The notes under the pieces: generated by a model
The model's database searches: none
Seen by the model: only the letters and a program-made list of their open reading frames with translations
What the model was told of the DNA's origin: nothing
Position numbers and translations under genes: made by a program
Shown: piece after piece, positions 7,650-16,951 of the stretch
How the letters are laid out: each line of letters starts with the position of its first letter
How positions within the stretch are numbered: position 1 is the stretch's first letter
Virus record (IMG/VR): IMGVR_UViG_3300020152_000042
Coordinates: 1 to 38,834 of that record
Direction: 5' to 3' (one strand)
Source: a virus
DNA: 38,834 nt

Positions 7650-9886
7650 TGCCTATTGGACGTGTATCATTCATCACAGCATTAACTGGCACTTTGGAGG
7701 ACGGCGATGCCGCGCTCAAGGCCGACTTGCGCTCTGCGTCGGGCGCTGACACCGACGTCGGCACGGCAACGCAGGAGGCGCTGAGTCTCAAGGCCCCACT
7801 GGCCAGCCCGACGTTCACAGGAACTGTCGCAGGCATCACGAAGAGCATGGTCGGCCTCGGTGATGTCGACAACACCTCAGACGCCGATAAGCCCATCAGC
7901 ACGGCAACGCAGGAGGCGCTGGATGTACGACTTTCGACTTTCGCGAGCCAAGCGGAGTTTGAAGCCGAGACGATCGCAGCCCCGGTTTTAGTCATTCAAG
8001 TATCCGGTTATGCTGCGGAGGGAGACGGCGGCATTCATGTAAAGAAGCGAATTTCGGAACCGTCACCTGCGAAGGCGTGGCATTGTCAGAGCGACGACGG
8101 GGCGTGGTGGGAGATCGTAAGCGAAATCTCACGAGCGGAGTTCTTCGCCACTACGCGGGCCGGGGCAGACGATACGGCCGCATTGGCGTCTGCAATCGAG
8201 TACGCCAAGCGAGACGGCGGGTGCAGGCGTGTCGAATTGCTTGCGGGTGCTTATAAAATCGACGCCGGCAATCTCGATTTGGAGCACGTTGAAATCGGCG
8301 CCTGCGGCGTTCCCGGCGCTCGTTATCCGTTTTCTACTGTCGGAACTGTGATCGAGGTCGTAGGCGAGACGAATCCTGGCTTTCTCGTCGGCTACGGCGC
8401 CTCGTTAAAGGATGTGACATTCTACTATCCCGACCAAGACGACACCCTCATCGAGTACCCGCCGCTGTTCCGGTCAAAAAACGCGCTTGGCTTCTGCAAC
8501 TTCGTGAACGTCACAGCGCTGAATCCGTGGAACTTCATGCATGTGACTGCGGTCGCGGGTTCGTTTGGGGCTATCCACTTCTCGGGTTGCCGCATCTTTT
8601 CGATCGATACAGACTTCCACTTTGAGCGGGGATCGCCCGAAGTAATTGAATTTACGTCGTGCACGTTCTCGGAAAGTGTCTGGAATGGCGACGTCGACAC
8701 GACCGTTCGGGACGCAGCGCTGGCTCACGCCGGCACAGACGGCACGTGGCTCAAGTTCGATCCTGATCCCGCGACCCACCAAACACTTGACGGCCTCACG
8801 GTCGATGACGCTTGTATCGTGCGCGGCCGCCGTCGCGGGATCGATGTCCTTGCCGGCGCCCTTGGTCCGTGCAGCTTTTTTGGCGAGTGGGAGGTAACGC
8901 AGGTTTATCGCAGTGACGATGCCTGCGCATCTTCACCCACTTTCGACTTCTCCCCGAGCTGGCTCTATTGCGGCCTTTATGGTGGAGCATCGGGGCTGAC
9001 GGACGCGGCGTTCGAGGTCAGGGGCGCATCCACCGAAGGGTACATCAACTTCAGCCCCAGGCTGATAGCCCACACGGTCGGCTCTGTTCTCCAGATTCGA
9101 GGCGGTGTCCGCTCCTTCAATTTTGCCCCCGATATCGTTCGCAACTGGGGGCGCGGCGGCGCGGGCACATACTACGTGGCCGATGTCGACAGTACCACCG
9201 TCGACTTTATCTGTGAGTTCGGCATCGCAGATATGGTCAATCCAGTCGGGGGCAACACGCACAACGGCGTACTTATCACGAACGCAAACCGGGCGAAATT
9301 CAAGGGCACCCATATCCGCGGCGCCAACCAGCCGTACTCCTTCCAGGGCGGGACGGTGTCCTTCGACCACATATCGTCGGCGAGTACTGGCGCTTCGCAG
9401 TCAATGCTCATCGGCGCTTCCGCATCAATCCTCGCTGGGGTCGCGAACCTCGACAAACCTGCCGTAACGGGCATGCCGCTTTTTTTGGCGCGTTCGGGCA
9501 CTGTTACCTACACGTCATCGATTACCGATATCGCTTTTGCGTTCGACGAACCTTTCGACCGGGGCGGGAATTTCTCGACGCCGAACTTCACAGCCCCCCA
9601 GGCCGGGGTGTACGAGTTCAAAATTCAACTGGGCCATGACGCGACTGTGACCGCGGCCGATATCTGGATCATAGACATTACCTCGGCCGGAAGCTCTGCG
9701 CAAAAAATGAGGTTTGTTTACAGAGTGGCGGCAGCCGCGAACGGTACCGTCTTCTGCAATGCAACGTTTTTTCTTGCGAAAGGTGACACGGTAAAGGGAA
9801 CCATCCAGCGTTCATCAGGAAGCGGATCGTTCACCCTCATAAATGATGCTGGCTTCAATTCGTTTACCGGTCGGTTGATCGGATGA
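7649..9886 (+). CDS. Tailspike with beta-helix body and C1q-like tip
   Basis: A receptor-binding protein of 745 residues. The N-terminal 100 residues carry fibre-type linker motifs (KAPLASPTFTGTV, GLGDVDNTSDADKPIS) with TATQEAL occurring twice. Near 170 comes RAGADDTAALASAIEYA followed by VELLAGAYKI, the standard entry into a right-handed beta-helix (pectate-lyase-like) domain, which extends to about 590 and may bind or cut surface polysaccharide. The last 145 residues (from about 600) read as a C1q/TNF-like jelly roll (GGNFSTPNFTAPQAGVYEFK, then SFTGRLIG at the end), a trimerising tip. ATG 7649 shares a base with the adaptor TGA; an in-frame TTG at 7646 is less likely. A 23-base perfect direct repeat (7761-7783, 7899-7921) encodes the two TATQEAL copies. 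Confidence 0.85.
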   Translation: MPIGRVSFITALTGTLEDGDAALKADLRSASGADTDVGTATQEALSLKAPLASPTFTGTVAGITKSMVGLGDVDNTSDADKPISTATQEALDVRLSTFASQAEFEAETIAAPVLVIQVSGYAAEGDGGIHVKKRISEPSPAKAWHCQSDDGAWWEIVSEISRAEFFATTRAGADDTAALASAIEYAKRDGGCRRVELLAGAYKIDAGNLDLEHVEIGACGVPGARYPFSTVGTVIEVVGETNPGFLVGYGASLKDVTFYYPDQDDTLIEYPPLFRSKNALGFCNFVNVTALNPWNFMHVTAVAGSFGAIHFSGCRIFSIDTDFHFERGSPEVIEFTSCTFSESVWNGDVDTTVRDAALAHAGTDGTWLKFDPDPATHQTLDGLTVDDACIVRGRRRGIDVLAGALGPCSFFGEWEVTQVYRSDDACASSPTFDFSPSWLYCGLYGGASGLTDAAFEVRGASTEGYINFSPRLIAHTVGSVLQIRGGVRSFNFAPDIVRNWGRGGAGTYYVADVDSTTVDFICEFGIADMVNPVGGNTHNGVLITNANRAKFKGTHIRGANQPYSFQGGTVSFDHISSASTGASQSMLIGASASILAGVANLDKPAVTGMPLFLARSGTVTYTSSITDIAFAFDEPFDRGGNFSTPNFTAPQAGVYEFKIQLGHDATVTAADIWIIDITSAGSSAQKMRFVYRVAAAANGTVFCNATFFLAKGDTVKGTIQRSSGSGSFTLINDAGFNSFTGRLIG
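7761..7921 (+). repeat. 23-base direct repeat in the tailspike gene
   Basis: The 23-base sequence starting gcacggcaacgcagg occurs at 7761-7783 and 7899-7921, in the same frame, 138 bases apart. It flanks the fibre linker module. Confidence 0.85.
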
Positions 9887-9891
9887 GAAAA

Positions 9892-9921
9892 CCGGCTGGC
9901 TTAGTTCCCGCCACCAGCCGG
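9892..9921 (+). other. Hairpin after the tailspike gene
   Basis: CCGGCTGG (9892-9899) pairs perfectly with CCAGCCGG (9914-9921) around a 14-base loop, starting 6 bases after the tailspike stop. There is no T run. It is likely an mRNA structure or weak terminator. Confidence 0.4.
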
Positions 9922-10017
9922 CCATGACGCAGCCGATCTTTACGAGAGGGACGGCTGCACAAGCAGAGTTTCTCCAAACAGACAAGTTGTCAATAGCCAG
10001 CATTTGAACAGCTTCCA

Positions 10018-10040
10018 GGCCTCCCTCGGGGACCTTTTTC
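10018..10040 (+). terminator. Rho-independent terminator before the nozzle gene
   Basis: GG(CC)TCCC-TCG-GGGA-CC with a 2-base bulge is followed by TTTTTC. It sits about 20 bases before the nozzle gene, so tailspike and nozzle may be separate transcripts or subject to partial read-through. An 11-base palindrome, GACAAGTTGTC (9981-9991), lies just upstream. Confidence 0.55.
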
Positions 10041-10058
10041 TATGACAGAGGAGCGGTG

Positions 10059-11555
10059 ATGGTCAGCGTAGCCCTTGCGCCATTTGCGCCCGACGCGAGC
10101 ATTTATAACCCAGGCGCCACGCCGGAGATCGTCAACGCGGTTCCGACCGCGGACGGCTGGGGTCCGCTTCCGGGCACGACGATCGTCTACGGCGTCTATT
10201 TCCTTCTGGCCAATGAGAACTTGGCGCCGCTCCTGCGGGAAGACGGCAACTACATCATGGTCGGCGATAACCTCAACGCCATCTCTGGCGATGCCGTTCT
10301 CCCGGCCGATGCAACGGGGATGTTCGCCTGCCGCAAACTCGACGGCACCGAAAGTGTGTTCGCCGGCACCGAGACTGCGATCTACCTCTTCGACAGGGAC
10401 GGCTTCACCTGGGGTGACGTGACAGGATCTTCTGGCCCTTATTCAGCCCCGACACGCTGGTCATTTGCCCGTTTCGGCCAAGTTGTCTACGCTCAGTGCG
10501 GCGTCGGCGCCGAGCAGAAGTTCAACGTCGACACGGACACCGAGTTCTCGGACAACGGGACCGCGCCGACCGCGAAGTATATCGCCGCTGTCGGCGACTT
10601 CCTCATGCGGGCGAATCTGGAGGGGTATCCTGCACGTGTTCAGTGGTCAGGCCTCAACGATCCGTCGTTCAATACCGCGACGCTCCGGTCGTCCGACTTT
10701 CAGGACATGCCGACCGGCGACGAGTGCATGGGCATCGTGCCGCTGTCAGGCGGTGCTCATATCTGGATGCGCAGCGCCGTACACGCGATGCAATTCGCCC
10801 TGGAAAGCGGGTTCGTCTTCACGCGCGCACCGATCGATGAGGTGGTCGGCACGAGCGCGCCATATTCCATCTGCCCGATCGGCCAGGACGATTATGTCCT
10901 CTACGGCGACACCGGCTTTATCCGCTTCAAGGCCGGCGAATTCAAGAATATCGGCGAGGGCAAGGTCAATCGCTGGTTCCTGCGCAACTGCGACCAGAAC
11001 GAGCGCCAGAACATCGTCGCCAACGTGGACCCAGAGCACAATGTCGTCTGGTTTGCATATACGACAACGGACGGTCAGCGCATGTCGCTCGGCTACCAAT
11101 ATCTGCATGACCGCTTCTGCCTGTCGACGATGGCTATTCAGGCGTCGTGCAGGGCTCGGACATTCGCCTATGCCGCGGCGACGCCAATCGTCGAGGAAGA
11201 CCTCGTCCGCTTCGCGATGATCACGACAGAACGTCGGCTGGGGTATCTCGTCGGCGATAATCTGGCTGCGACGCTGATCAGCAATCAACTGGACTTCGCG
11301 CCTGATCGGTCGAGGGTGAACGGCGCCAAGCTGATCTCGGACGCGCAGAATGTCACACTGACGCACATGACGACGAACCGGCGCGGCGGCGATCTGCGGA
11401 TTCGTGCTCCGGTTTCGCCATCGGCGCGCTCGGGCAGGTTTCCGCTCAACGGTGACGGGGAACAGCACAAGTTCAAAGTCGAAATTGCGGCTGGTGAGGA
11501 ATGGACAACGGCCTCCGCTCTTGACGTTGATGCTCATAGGACCAGCCGCTCATGA
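10059..11555 (+). CDS. Tail nozzle / DNA-stabilisation protein, P22 gp10-like
   Basis: A protein of 498 residues (P22 gp10 has 472) forming the tail hub below the adaptor and sealing packaged DNA. It opens with the family-like VALAPFAPDASIYNPGATPE and GWGPLPG, then continues as repeated beta-strand blades with aromatic-Gly turns (VFAGTETAIYLFD, RWSFARFGQVVYAQCG, DFLMRANLEGYPARVQWSG), as in beta-propeller nozzles. ATG 10059 is chosen because AGGAG at 10048-10052 is well spaced; GTG 10056 is too close. The last four bases overlap the start of the next gene (ATGA). Confidence 0.78.
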   Translation: MVSVALAPFAPDASIYNPGATPEIVNAVPTADGWGPLPGTTIVYGVYFLLANENLAPLLREDGNYIMVGDNLNAISGDAVLPADATGMFACRKLDGTESVFAGTETAIYLFDRDGFTWGDVTGSSGPYSAPTRWSFARFGQVVYAQCGVGAEQKFNVDTDTEFSDNGTAPTAKYIAAVGDFLMRANLEGYPARVQWSGLNDPSFNTATLRSSDFQDMPTGDECMGIVPLSGGAHIWMRSAVHAMQFALESGFVFTRAPIDEVVGTSAPYSICPIGQDDYVLYGDTGFIRFKAGEFKNIGEGKVNRWFLRNCDQNERQNIVANVDPEHNVVWFAYTTTDGQRMSLGYQYLHDRFCLSTMAIQASCRARTFAYAAATPIVEEDLVRFAMITTERRLGYLVGDNLAATLISNQLDFAPDRSRVNGAKLISDAQNVTLTHMTTNRRGGDLRIRAPVSPSARSGRFPLNGDGEQHKFKVEIAAGEEWTTASALDVDAHRTSRS

Positions 11556-11896
11556 CCATCTTTGCACAGGCGCCGGGCAGCCGCGAGGCTCACAAGCTGC
11601 AGGGCATCGGGACGGCCTACGAGACTCTGGTCGACACGCCGAATAAGCTCTGGACGCTCGAAAGCGTTCACTTCGCCAACTCCCACGGTTCAGCCGTCGG
11701 CGTGACGCTTGAGATTTACGACGGCACGACGGCGACGGTGCTTCTGCCGGCCAAGTCGATAGCCGCGAACGACGTCTACACCTTCAAGGATCACAACATC
11801 ACTCTCGCGCCAAATGAACTGCTGCGCGTGAAGGCATCAACAGCCGATGTCGTCGATGTGACGGCTGTTGGCTACTACGGAAATCAAACGGGCTGA
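11552..11896 (+). CDS. Small beta-rich structural protein
   Basis: A 114-residue protein predicted from its sequence to be all beta (alternating hydrophobic strands such as KLWTLESVHFANSHG, VGVTLEIYDGTT, LLRVKASTADVVDVTAVGYY). It is coupled to the nozzle gene by ATGA overlap and followed by an ejection-type gene. A minor virion or tail-associated role is likely from context; no specific family is recognised with confidence. Confidence 0.65.
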   Translation: MTIFAQAPGSREAHKLQGIGTAYETLVDTPNKLWTLESVHFANSHGSAVGVTLEIYDGTTATVLLPAKSIAANDVYTFKDHNITLAPNELLRVKASTADVVDVTAVGYYGNQTG

Positions 11897-11916
11897 CCCG
11901 TATTTAGGAGAACCAG

Positions 11917-13116
11917 ATGGGCCTCTTTGACTCCAAGACTCAAACGTCACCCAACATGCCCGGCTATCTTCGGGACTTTCAGCGCAGCGTCATTAAGGAC
12001 GCGAAGAAGTTGTACGGTTCGGATTACACGCATTCCTATACAAAACCCACTTTCGCTGAGTTCGACGAACGCTCGAAAATGGCGTTCGATGGCCTGACTA
12101 CGCTGGCCGGCAACAATTCTGGCAGTAACGGCATGGCCCCACACTTGCAGGGAATCATGTCGAACGGCGGCTTTAACGATGGCCAGCGCGAGGCCATCGA
12201 CGGTATGAAGTCCCTAGCCAGCAATGATGGCCTGAACGAGCTGATCAACAGCAAAAGCGGCCTGACGCGGAGTCAGGACAAAGCGTATCAGGCACTCCAG
12301 GGAAACGTTTACGGCAACAATGCTGAACTTCAGGGAACTTTTGACCGAGGTGGCATGACGGAAGACCAGCGCCTCGTGGCCGACCGTTATCGTACAGGCA
12401 TGAACGAGGAGTTCGGGCTCGATCCTGCCTATTTGAGGGTCAAGCAGCAGTCGCTTGATGCGCAGGCGGATGCCCTGTCGCAGCGCGCCGCAGCCGCCGG
12501 TCGTTATGGAGGCGGCATCGACCAGTCTATCCTCGCTCGAGAGCAAGGCAATCTGAACGACCGCATGGATGTCTCGGAACTCGATAAGTACCGGCTGCGC
12601 ACCGATAAGGCGGCTGGCGACCTGGCCAACATAAGCCAGCAAGGCACCAACACCCAGCTTGGCATCAACGCCGCCCAGCAAGCCGGTTATCAGAATATCG
12701 CCGGTATGGGCAATATGGGCGTCGGCCAGCGCGATCAAGCAATCGGCACGAAGAGCGGCCTCCTCAGCAACATTTTCAACTCGGAGAACGTAGGTCTCGA
12801 TCGCATGGGCCAGGCTTATCAGACGGCTCAGCAGCCCATGATGACGCAGCGTGCGGTTGGCCAGGAATACGAAAATCAGCAGCAAAAGATGATCGACGAC
12901 GAGCGCCGTATGCACGCCGAGAACGACCCCATGGCCCGCATGCAGCAGTATCTTGCCATGATCAACGGCATGCCGACCGGCACCACGTCGACCACGTCAC
13001 CGTCATGGGCTCAGATCCTCGCAGGTGGCGGCCTTGGCGTTCTTGGCCTCGGCAGCATGCTTGGCGGCTTTGGTTCTCAACCTTCCGCGGCAGCTGCCGG
13101 CGGCGTGGCGGTCTAA
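11917..13116 (+). CDS. Putative ejection (internal virion) protein
   Basis: A 399-residue protein rich in Gln, Asn, Gly and Met, with long helical stretches (for example RVKQQSLDAQADALSQRAAA near 170-190) and a C-terminal Gly-rich hydrophobic segment (ILAGGGLGVLGLGSMLGGFG, about 365-385) that could enter a membrane. This composition and the place after the nozzle gene match the DNA-transfer proteins that podoviruses carry inside the head and release into the cell envelope. An AGGAG site lies before ATG 11917. The sequence suggests the class but not a named homologue. Confidence 0.62.
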   Translation: MGLFDSKTQTSPNMPGYLRDFQRSVIKDAKKLYGSDYTHSYTKPTFAEFDERSKMAFDGLTTLAGNNSGSNGMAPHLQGIMSNGGFNDGQREAIDGMKSLASNDGLNELINSKSGLTRSQDKAYQALQGNVYGNNAELQGTFDRGGMTEDQRLVADRYRTGMNEEFGLDPAYLRVKQQSLDAQADALSQRAAAAGRYGGGIDQSILAREQGNLNDRMDVSELDKYRLRTDKAAGDLANISQQGTNTQLGINAAQQAGYQNIAGMGNMGVGQRDQAIGTKSGLLSNIFNSENVGLDRMGQAYQTAQQPMMTQRAVGQEYENQQQKMIDDERRMHAENDPMARMQQYLAMINGMPTGTTSTTSPSWAQILAGGGLGVLGLGSMLGGFGSQPSAAAAGGVAV

Positions 13117-13128
13117 GGAGATCAGGCG

Positions 13129-13650
13129 ATGAAATACGCTCCCGATAAGAATGACCCCCTTCCGAAGCACAAGAACGGCAGTAACGGCGGCAAGGACAAG
13201 AAGGGCGGCCATGGCCCGACAATGAAGATCGGGTTCATGCCCGGTCAGATTGGCGGGATGGCAGAAGATATGTCGGACGGCGATGGCGGGACCGATGCGA
13301 AGTGGCGGGATTATCTCCGCGACGTCTATTCACCCGTAAAGGTGCCGTATTTCAACTTCGGCGGCGGCGGTGGTGGCGGAAATGGCGGTGGCAAAGACGT
13401 TCCCGTCACTGGCAACAATGATGGCGGCGGCAACCCGAACCCGGTCGACCCCGGCTTTGACCCATCGCGCCCGCGCAAGATGGTGATGCCCGCTCAGCCG
13501 ATGCAGTCTGGCTTCCTCCATGTCGGCCCTGCGGGGCAGAGGATGCCGCCCGCAATGGGCCTTCTGGGCCAGCCGCAGCAGAACGCCCAAGCTCCGCGCG
13601 GAGGCATGCTCCCGCCCGAAATCCAACTCCTCCTAGCTCAGAGGCGCTGA
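13129..13650 (+). CDS. Gly/Pro-rich disordered virion protein
   Basis: A 173-residue protein of very low complexity: a basic Lys/Gly N-terminus (NGSNGGKDKKGGHG), a run of eight Gly near 78-85, and a Pro/Met/Gln-rich second half ending PPEIQLLLAQRR. It lies between two ejection-type genes and starts 12 bases after the first, with AAGGAG as binding site. It is probably a co-packaged accessory or a linker-like virion protein. Function is unknown. Confidence 0.6.
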   Translation: MKYAPDKNDPLPKHKNGSNGGKDKKGGHGPTMKIGFMPGQIGGMAEDMSDGDGGTDAKWRDYLRDVYSPVKVPYFNFGGGGGGGNGGGKDVPVTGNNDGGGNPNPVDPGFDPSRPRKMVMPAQPMQSGFLHVGPAGQRMPPAMGLLGQPQQNAQAPRGGMLPPEIQLLLAQRR

Positions 13651-13651
13651 T

Positions 13652-14629
13652 ATGGCTTTTTCGTCCAATCCGATGTTTTCTCCTGAGAATCTGCTGATGC
13701 TGTCGGGCAACATTTTGGCCGCGCCTTCGTTCGGTGCTGGCCTCGGCACTGGCCTGAGCCAGCTGGGGAGCAATGTCGCCGCGAAGCAGAAGGAACAGGA
13801 CGAGAGGATGCGCCAGATGCAGGAGCAGCGCCAGATCGGCAATTTCCTGCGCGAGAAGATGCCGGGACAGGATCTGAGCAACTACACGCCGGGAATGTTG
13901 AGCGCTGCGGCGACCAATGTCCTCGAAAAGCAACTCAACCCCGCCAAGCCCGAGTTCAAGGTGCTGGATGATGGAACTTACGGCACATGGGACGGATCGA
14001 AGTTCAACGTCTTGGGCAGGGCCTCGAAGCCTGCTGAGCTCCCGGCGGAGTTTCGCAATTTCCAGCTGGCGCAGGAAAACCCCGACTTCGCCAAGCATCT
14101 GCAGGAGAAAGACGTCAAGCCAGGTGACAACTTTAAGACCGAGCAGGAGCTTTGGAAAAACTGGCGGTCTGACGCAGATGTCAAGGAATACCAGGGGGTC
14201 CGCAATGGCTTCGAGAAGATCCGCGCTTCTGCTATCGACCCAAGTGGCCCCAAAGATCTAGGCATCATCTTCGGCTACATGAAGATGCTAGACCCCACCT
14301 CTGTCGTCAGAGAAGGCGAACAAGCATCTGTCGCGAATTCGGGTGGCGTCCCCCAGCAAGTCATGAGCCTTTATAACCGCGTTCTGACTGGCGAAAAGCT
14401 GCCAGAGCAGGTTCGGGCCGACATCATCAAGGCTGCCGAGGGGCTGTATACGGAAAGCGCTGGCAACTATGAGGCCGTGAACGAGCAAGTCCGAAACATG
14501 GCAGAACGCTACAACGTCGATCCGCAATTCATAGCACCCGCAGAGAAGTACGAACCCATCCCGATTGGCAAGAAAATAAACTCAACGGTGAATGGCAAGC
14601 CCGTCACCATCGAGCGGGTCGATGACTGA
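13652..14629 (+). CDS. Putative ejection protein
   Basis: A 325-residue protein. Residues 1-50 are Gly/Ala/Ser-rich and mildly hydrophobic, followed by a charged helix (KQKEQDERMRQMQEQRQIG). The central part contains DLGIIFGYMKMLDPTSVVRE (about 203-222), a motif found in many podoviral internal virion and DNA-transfer proteins together with a following helix bundle and YNRVLTGEKLPEQ. A lysozyme or transglycosylase motif is not visible. It is coupled to the next gene (TGATG, 14627-14631). Confidence 0.65.
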   Translation: MAFSSNPMFSPENLLMLSGNILAAPSFGAGLGTGLSQLGSNVAAKQKEQDERMRQMQEQRQIGNFLREKMPGQDLSNYTPGMLSAAATNVLEKQLNPAKPEFKVLDDGTYGTWDGSKFNVLGRASKPAELPAEFRNFQLAQENPDFAKHLQEKDVKPGDNFKTEQELWKNWRSDADVKEYQGVRNGFEKIRASAIDPSGPKDLGIIFGYMKMLDPTSVVREGEQASVANSGGVPQQVMSLYNRVLTGEKLPEQVRADIIKAAEGLYTESAGNYEAVNEQVRNMAERYNVDPQFIAPAEKYEPIPIGKKINSTVNGKPVTIERVDD

Positions 14630-16770
14630 TGGCTAAGTTCAAGATCACAACCGACGACGGCACGTTTCTCGTCGAGGCGGATAGTCCCGAAACGGCTACT
14701 GCCGCGCTCGAGCAGCATTCCCAGCGGAATTACACGGGGGAGACTGACGCCAGCGGCGTTCCGGAGGGGATGGTCTATGACAAGGCCACAAACCGTATGG
14801 TGGACGCAAAGGCGCTGGCTGACCAGGCAATCCCTGGCGGCTCTCGTCCTGCATCGTGGGTCAAGGGCGTCCCGTTCATCGGTGAATATGCCGACGAGGT
14901 TGCTGGCGCCGTTTCAGGAACCCTCCCGACTTGGCTTGGCGGCAATAACCCGGACGATCCGAACCAGACGCCAGAAATCACCACTCAGATGATGCGTGAA
15001 GCGGCAAAGACGTATGAGAAGGATCACCCGAACGAAGCGTTGGCCGGCAAGCTTGCTGTTGGTCTGACTACGCTCCCGGCTGCGGTGGAATTCACGCCTG
15101 CCGCGCTCGCAAACGGTTCTCTTCTCGCCCGAACAGCAAAAGCGACCGCAACCGGCGCGACCCTCGGCGCGACCGAAGGCGCGGTGTCCGGTTATGGGGA
15201 AGGTGAGGGCGACGATAGACTCGATAGTGCGAAAGAGCGGGCTCAGTGGTCTGGCATCATCGGCGGTCTTTTGGGGGCAGCAACTCCAGCGGCGACAGAT
15301 GGCGCCAAGGCTGCGGTCAAATGGGTCAAGGATGGTAGAACTGTTGATAAACAGATAGAGGCTCTTGGTATAAAGCGCCCCGCTGCCGATACCGTCACCG
15401 CCGCTATGAGAGCAGATGATACGCTTGGTCCCGTAGGCGTCAGGCGCCTAGCCAAGGCAGGTGATGACGCGATGCTCGTTGATGCCGGCCCCACTGCCGC
15501 AGGCGTGCTCGACACAACGATCCAGAAGGGAAATCTTGCCGGAAGGATTGCCCAGAAGGCTGTGCAGGAGCGCGCGGCGAAGGCAAGCCAGAAGCTCAAG
15601 GGCACACTCGACCTCGTCCTCGGCAAGCCTCCCGGTATCGATAAAGCGGCTCAGGACATCGCGTCCAAGTCCTCGGCGGCCCGCAAGGCGGCATATGATC
15701 TCGCCTATTCAAAGCCGATCGATTACGCCACTGAAGCTGGGCGACAGGTCGAGGATGTATTCCAGCGCACGCCCAGGTCCATCCTGAAAGCGGCGGTCGA
15801 TGAGGCGAACGACGCTATGAAGATCGATCGCAGAGTGAACATGCAGATCATGGCCAATATCGCAGATGATGGAACGGTAACTTTTCGTCAGATGCCAAAC
15901 GTGATGCAGGTCGATTACCTCAAGCGCGCGCTGAACGAAGTGGCAAACGCTAATGTGGATCAGTACGGGCGGAAGACTGCAGCCGGCCTTCGTGCGGCCC
16001 AACTCGCTCGCGAACTGCGTGACGCTGCCGTTGAATCTGTGGGTGAATACAAGGCGGCCATCAAGCTTGGGGGGGACAAGATTGAGGAGGATAACGCCCT
16101 AAGGCTCGGCTATGAGCTTCTGCGCCCTTCCACGACGCGCGAGGACGTCGCAGCCGCAGTCAAGGGCATTACCGACCCAGAACGCAAGCAACTCGCTCTT
16201 GGCCTTCGTCAGCAGATCGACGACACAATGGCCAATGTGACCCAGGCACTGTCCGACCCGAATGTTGACGCGCGAGAAGCTGCCAAGGCACTGAAAGACC
16301 TGTCCAGCCGTTCGGCACGAGAGAAGCTCGTGACCGCGCTTGGCGAACGATATGCCAAGCCCATCCTGCATCAACTCGACGAAGCGCAGGCGGCGATAAG
16401 CCTCAAGGCCGATGTCGTCACGAATTCCAAGACGTTTGCCCGCACGGAAACGGCCAAGGCCGTCGATCAGCGCAACCCGGATTCGGTATGGCAAAACATC
16501 AAGGAAGTCGCCCCGTTGAAGGCCGTCAAGGCGGCGGGAAGGAAGTTCACCGGGTCGGACGAAGCCTCGCGCCTGTCTCGCGAAGAGGCCGTCTATGCCG
16601 ACATCGCCAAGCTCCTTACCGGAACTCGCGGTCGAGACGCACAGCTTGCCCTTCAACGACTTGAGGCGGCGTATAAGGCTGGCGATCTGAATGCGGAAAA
16701 GGCTCGCCAGATAAGTCAAGCGATTGTTGGCGGAGCTGACGTGACAGCATATCAATTCGCCACGCGATGA
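14629..16770 (+). CDS. Large putative ejection protein
   Basis: A 713-residue, mostly helical protein. It starts with a small beta unit (FKITTDDGTFLVEADSPETA), then has two Gly/Ala-rich segments that could insert in membrane (near 85-100 and 175-190, GATLGATEGAVSGYGEG), then long Ala/Lys/Asp-rich helices to the end. Size, composition and position as the last of the ejection block fit the largest internal virion protein of P22- and T7-like phages, which helps form the trans-envelope channel. No enzymatic motif is seen. Its last 155 bases are overlapped on the other strand by the membrane-protein ORF ending at 16616. Confidence 0.65.
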   Translation: MAKFKITTDDGTFLVEADSPETATAALEQHSQRNYTGETDASGVPEGMVYDKATNRMVDAKALADQAIPGGSRPASWVKGVPFIGEYADEVAGAVSGTLPTWLGGNNPDDPNQTPEITTQMMREAAKTYEKDHPNEALAGKLAVGLTTLPAAVEFTPAALANGSLLARTAKATATGATLGATEGAVSGYGEGEGDDRLDSAKERAQWSGIIGGLLGAATPAATDGAKAAVKWVKDGRTVDKQIEALGIKRPAADTVTAAMRADDTLGPVGVRRLAKAGDDAMLVDAGPTAAGVLDTTIQKGNLAGRIAQKAVQERAAKASQKLKGTLDLVLGKPPGIDKAAQDIASKSSAARKAAYDLAYSKPIDYATEAGRQVEDVFQRTPRSILKAAVDEANDAMKIDRRVNMQIMANIADDGTVTFRQMPNVMQVDYLKRALNEVANANVDQYGRKTAAGLRAAQLARELRDAAVESVGEYKAAIKLGGDKIEEDNALRLGYELLRPSTTREDVAAAVKGITDPERKQLALGLRQQIDDTMANVTQALSDPNVDAREAAKALKDLSSRSAREKLVTALGERYAKPILHQLDEAQAAISLKADVVTNSKTFARTETAKAVDQRNPDSVWQNIKEVAPLKAVKAAGRKFTGSDEASRLSREEAVYADIAKLLTGTRGRDAQLALQRLEAAYKAGDLNAEKARQISQAIVGGADVTAYQFATR

Positions 16771-16915
16771 GAAGGAATAGCGCTACGCCACTCCCTCCCG
16801 CGTAAGCCGCAACCCAAAATCCATACTGAGCCATCAGTGACCTCACGCCAGCACTGACGAGCAGACCAAGACCAATCATAATCGGAATGACGATGAGGGT
16901 GACGAGAAATCGCAT
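16616..16915 (-). CDS. Small two-helix membrane protein
   Basis: From ATG 16915 the frame gives 99 residues with two clear membrane helices (about 3-25, FLVTLIVIPIMIGLGLLV, and 34-53, WVAAYAGGSGVALFLLIAW), then a polar tail with Pro-rich segment. Both helices lie almost wholly outside the overlap with the ejection gene; only the tail is antisense to it. The binding site is weak (GAGG 13 bases upstream), which lowers certainty. Lying on the lysogenic strand beside an antirepressor, a superinfection-exclusion or envelope moron role is a guess. Confidence 0.45.
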   Translation of the reverse strand: MRFLVTLIVIPIMIGLGLLVSAGVRSLMAQYGFWVAAYAGGSGVALFLLIAWRIDMLSRQLRQQSLDLSGEPFPHSDRQPYTPPQVVEGQAVRLDREFR

Positions 16916-16951
16916 CCCCGCACCATGCCTCAATCAGGGAGATTTGTGAAG

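Noticed and set aside
10042-10059. Five-codon ORF overlapping the nozzle start
   Set aside because: It resembles the portal leader layout (TGATG) but has no good binding site of its own and lies on the terminator; probably chance.
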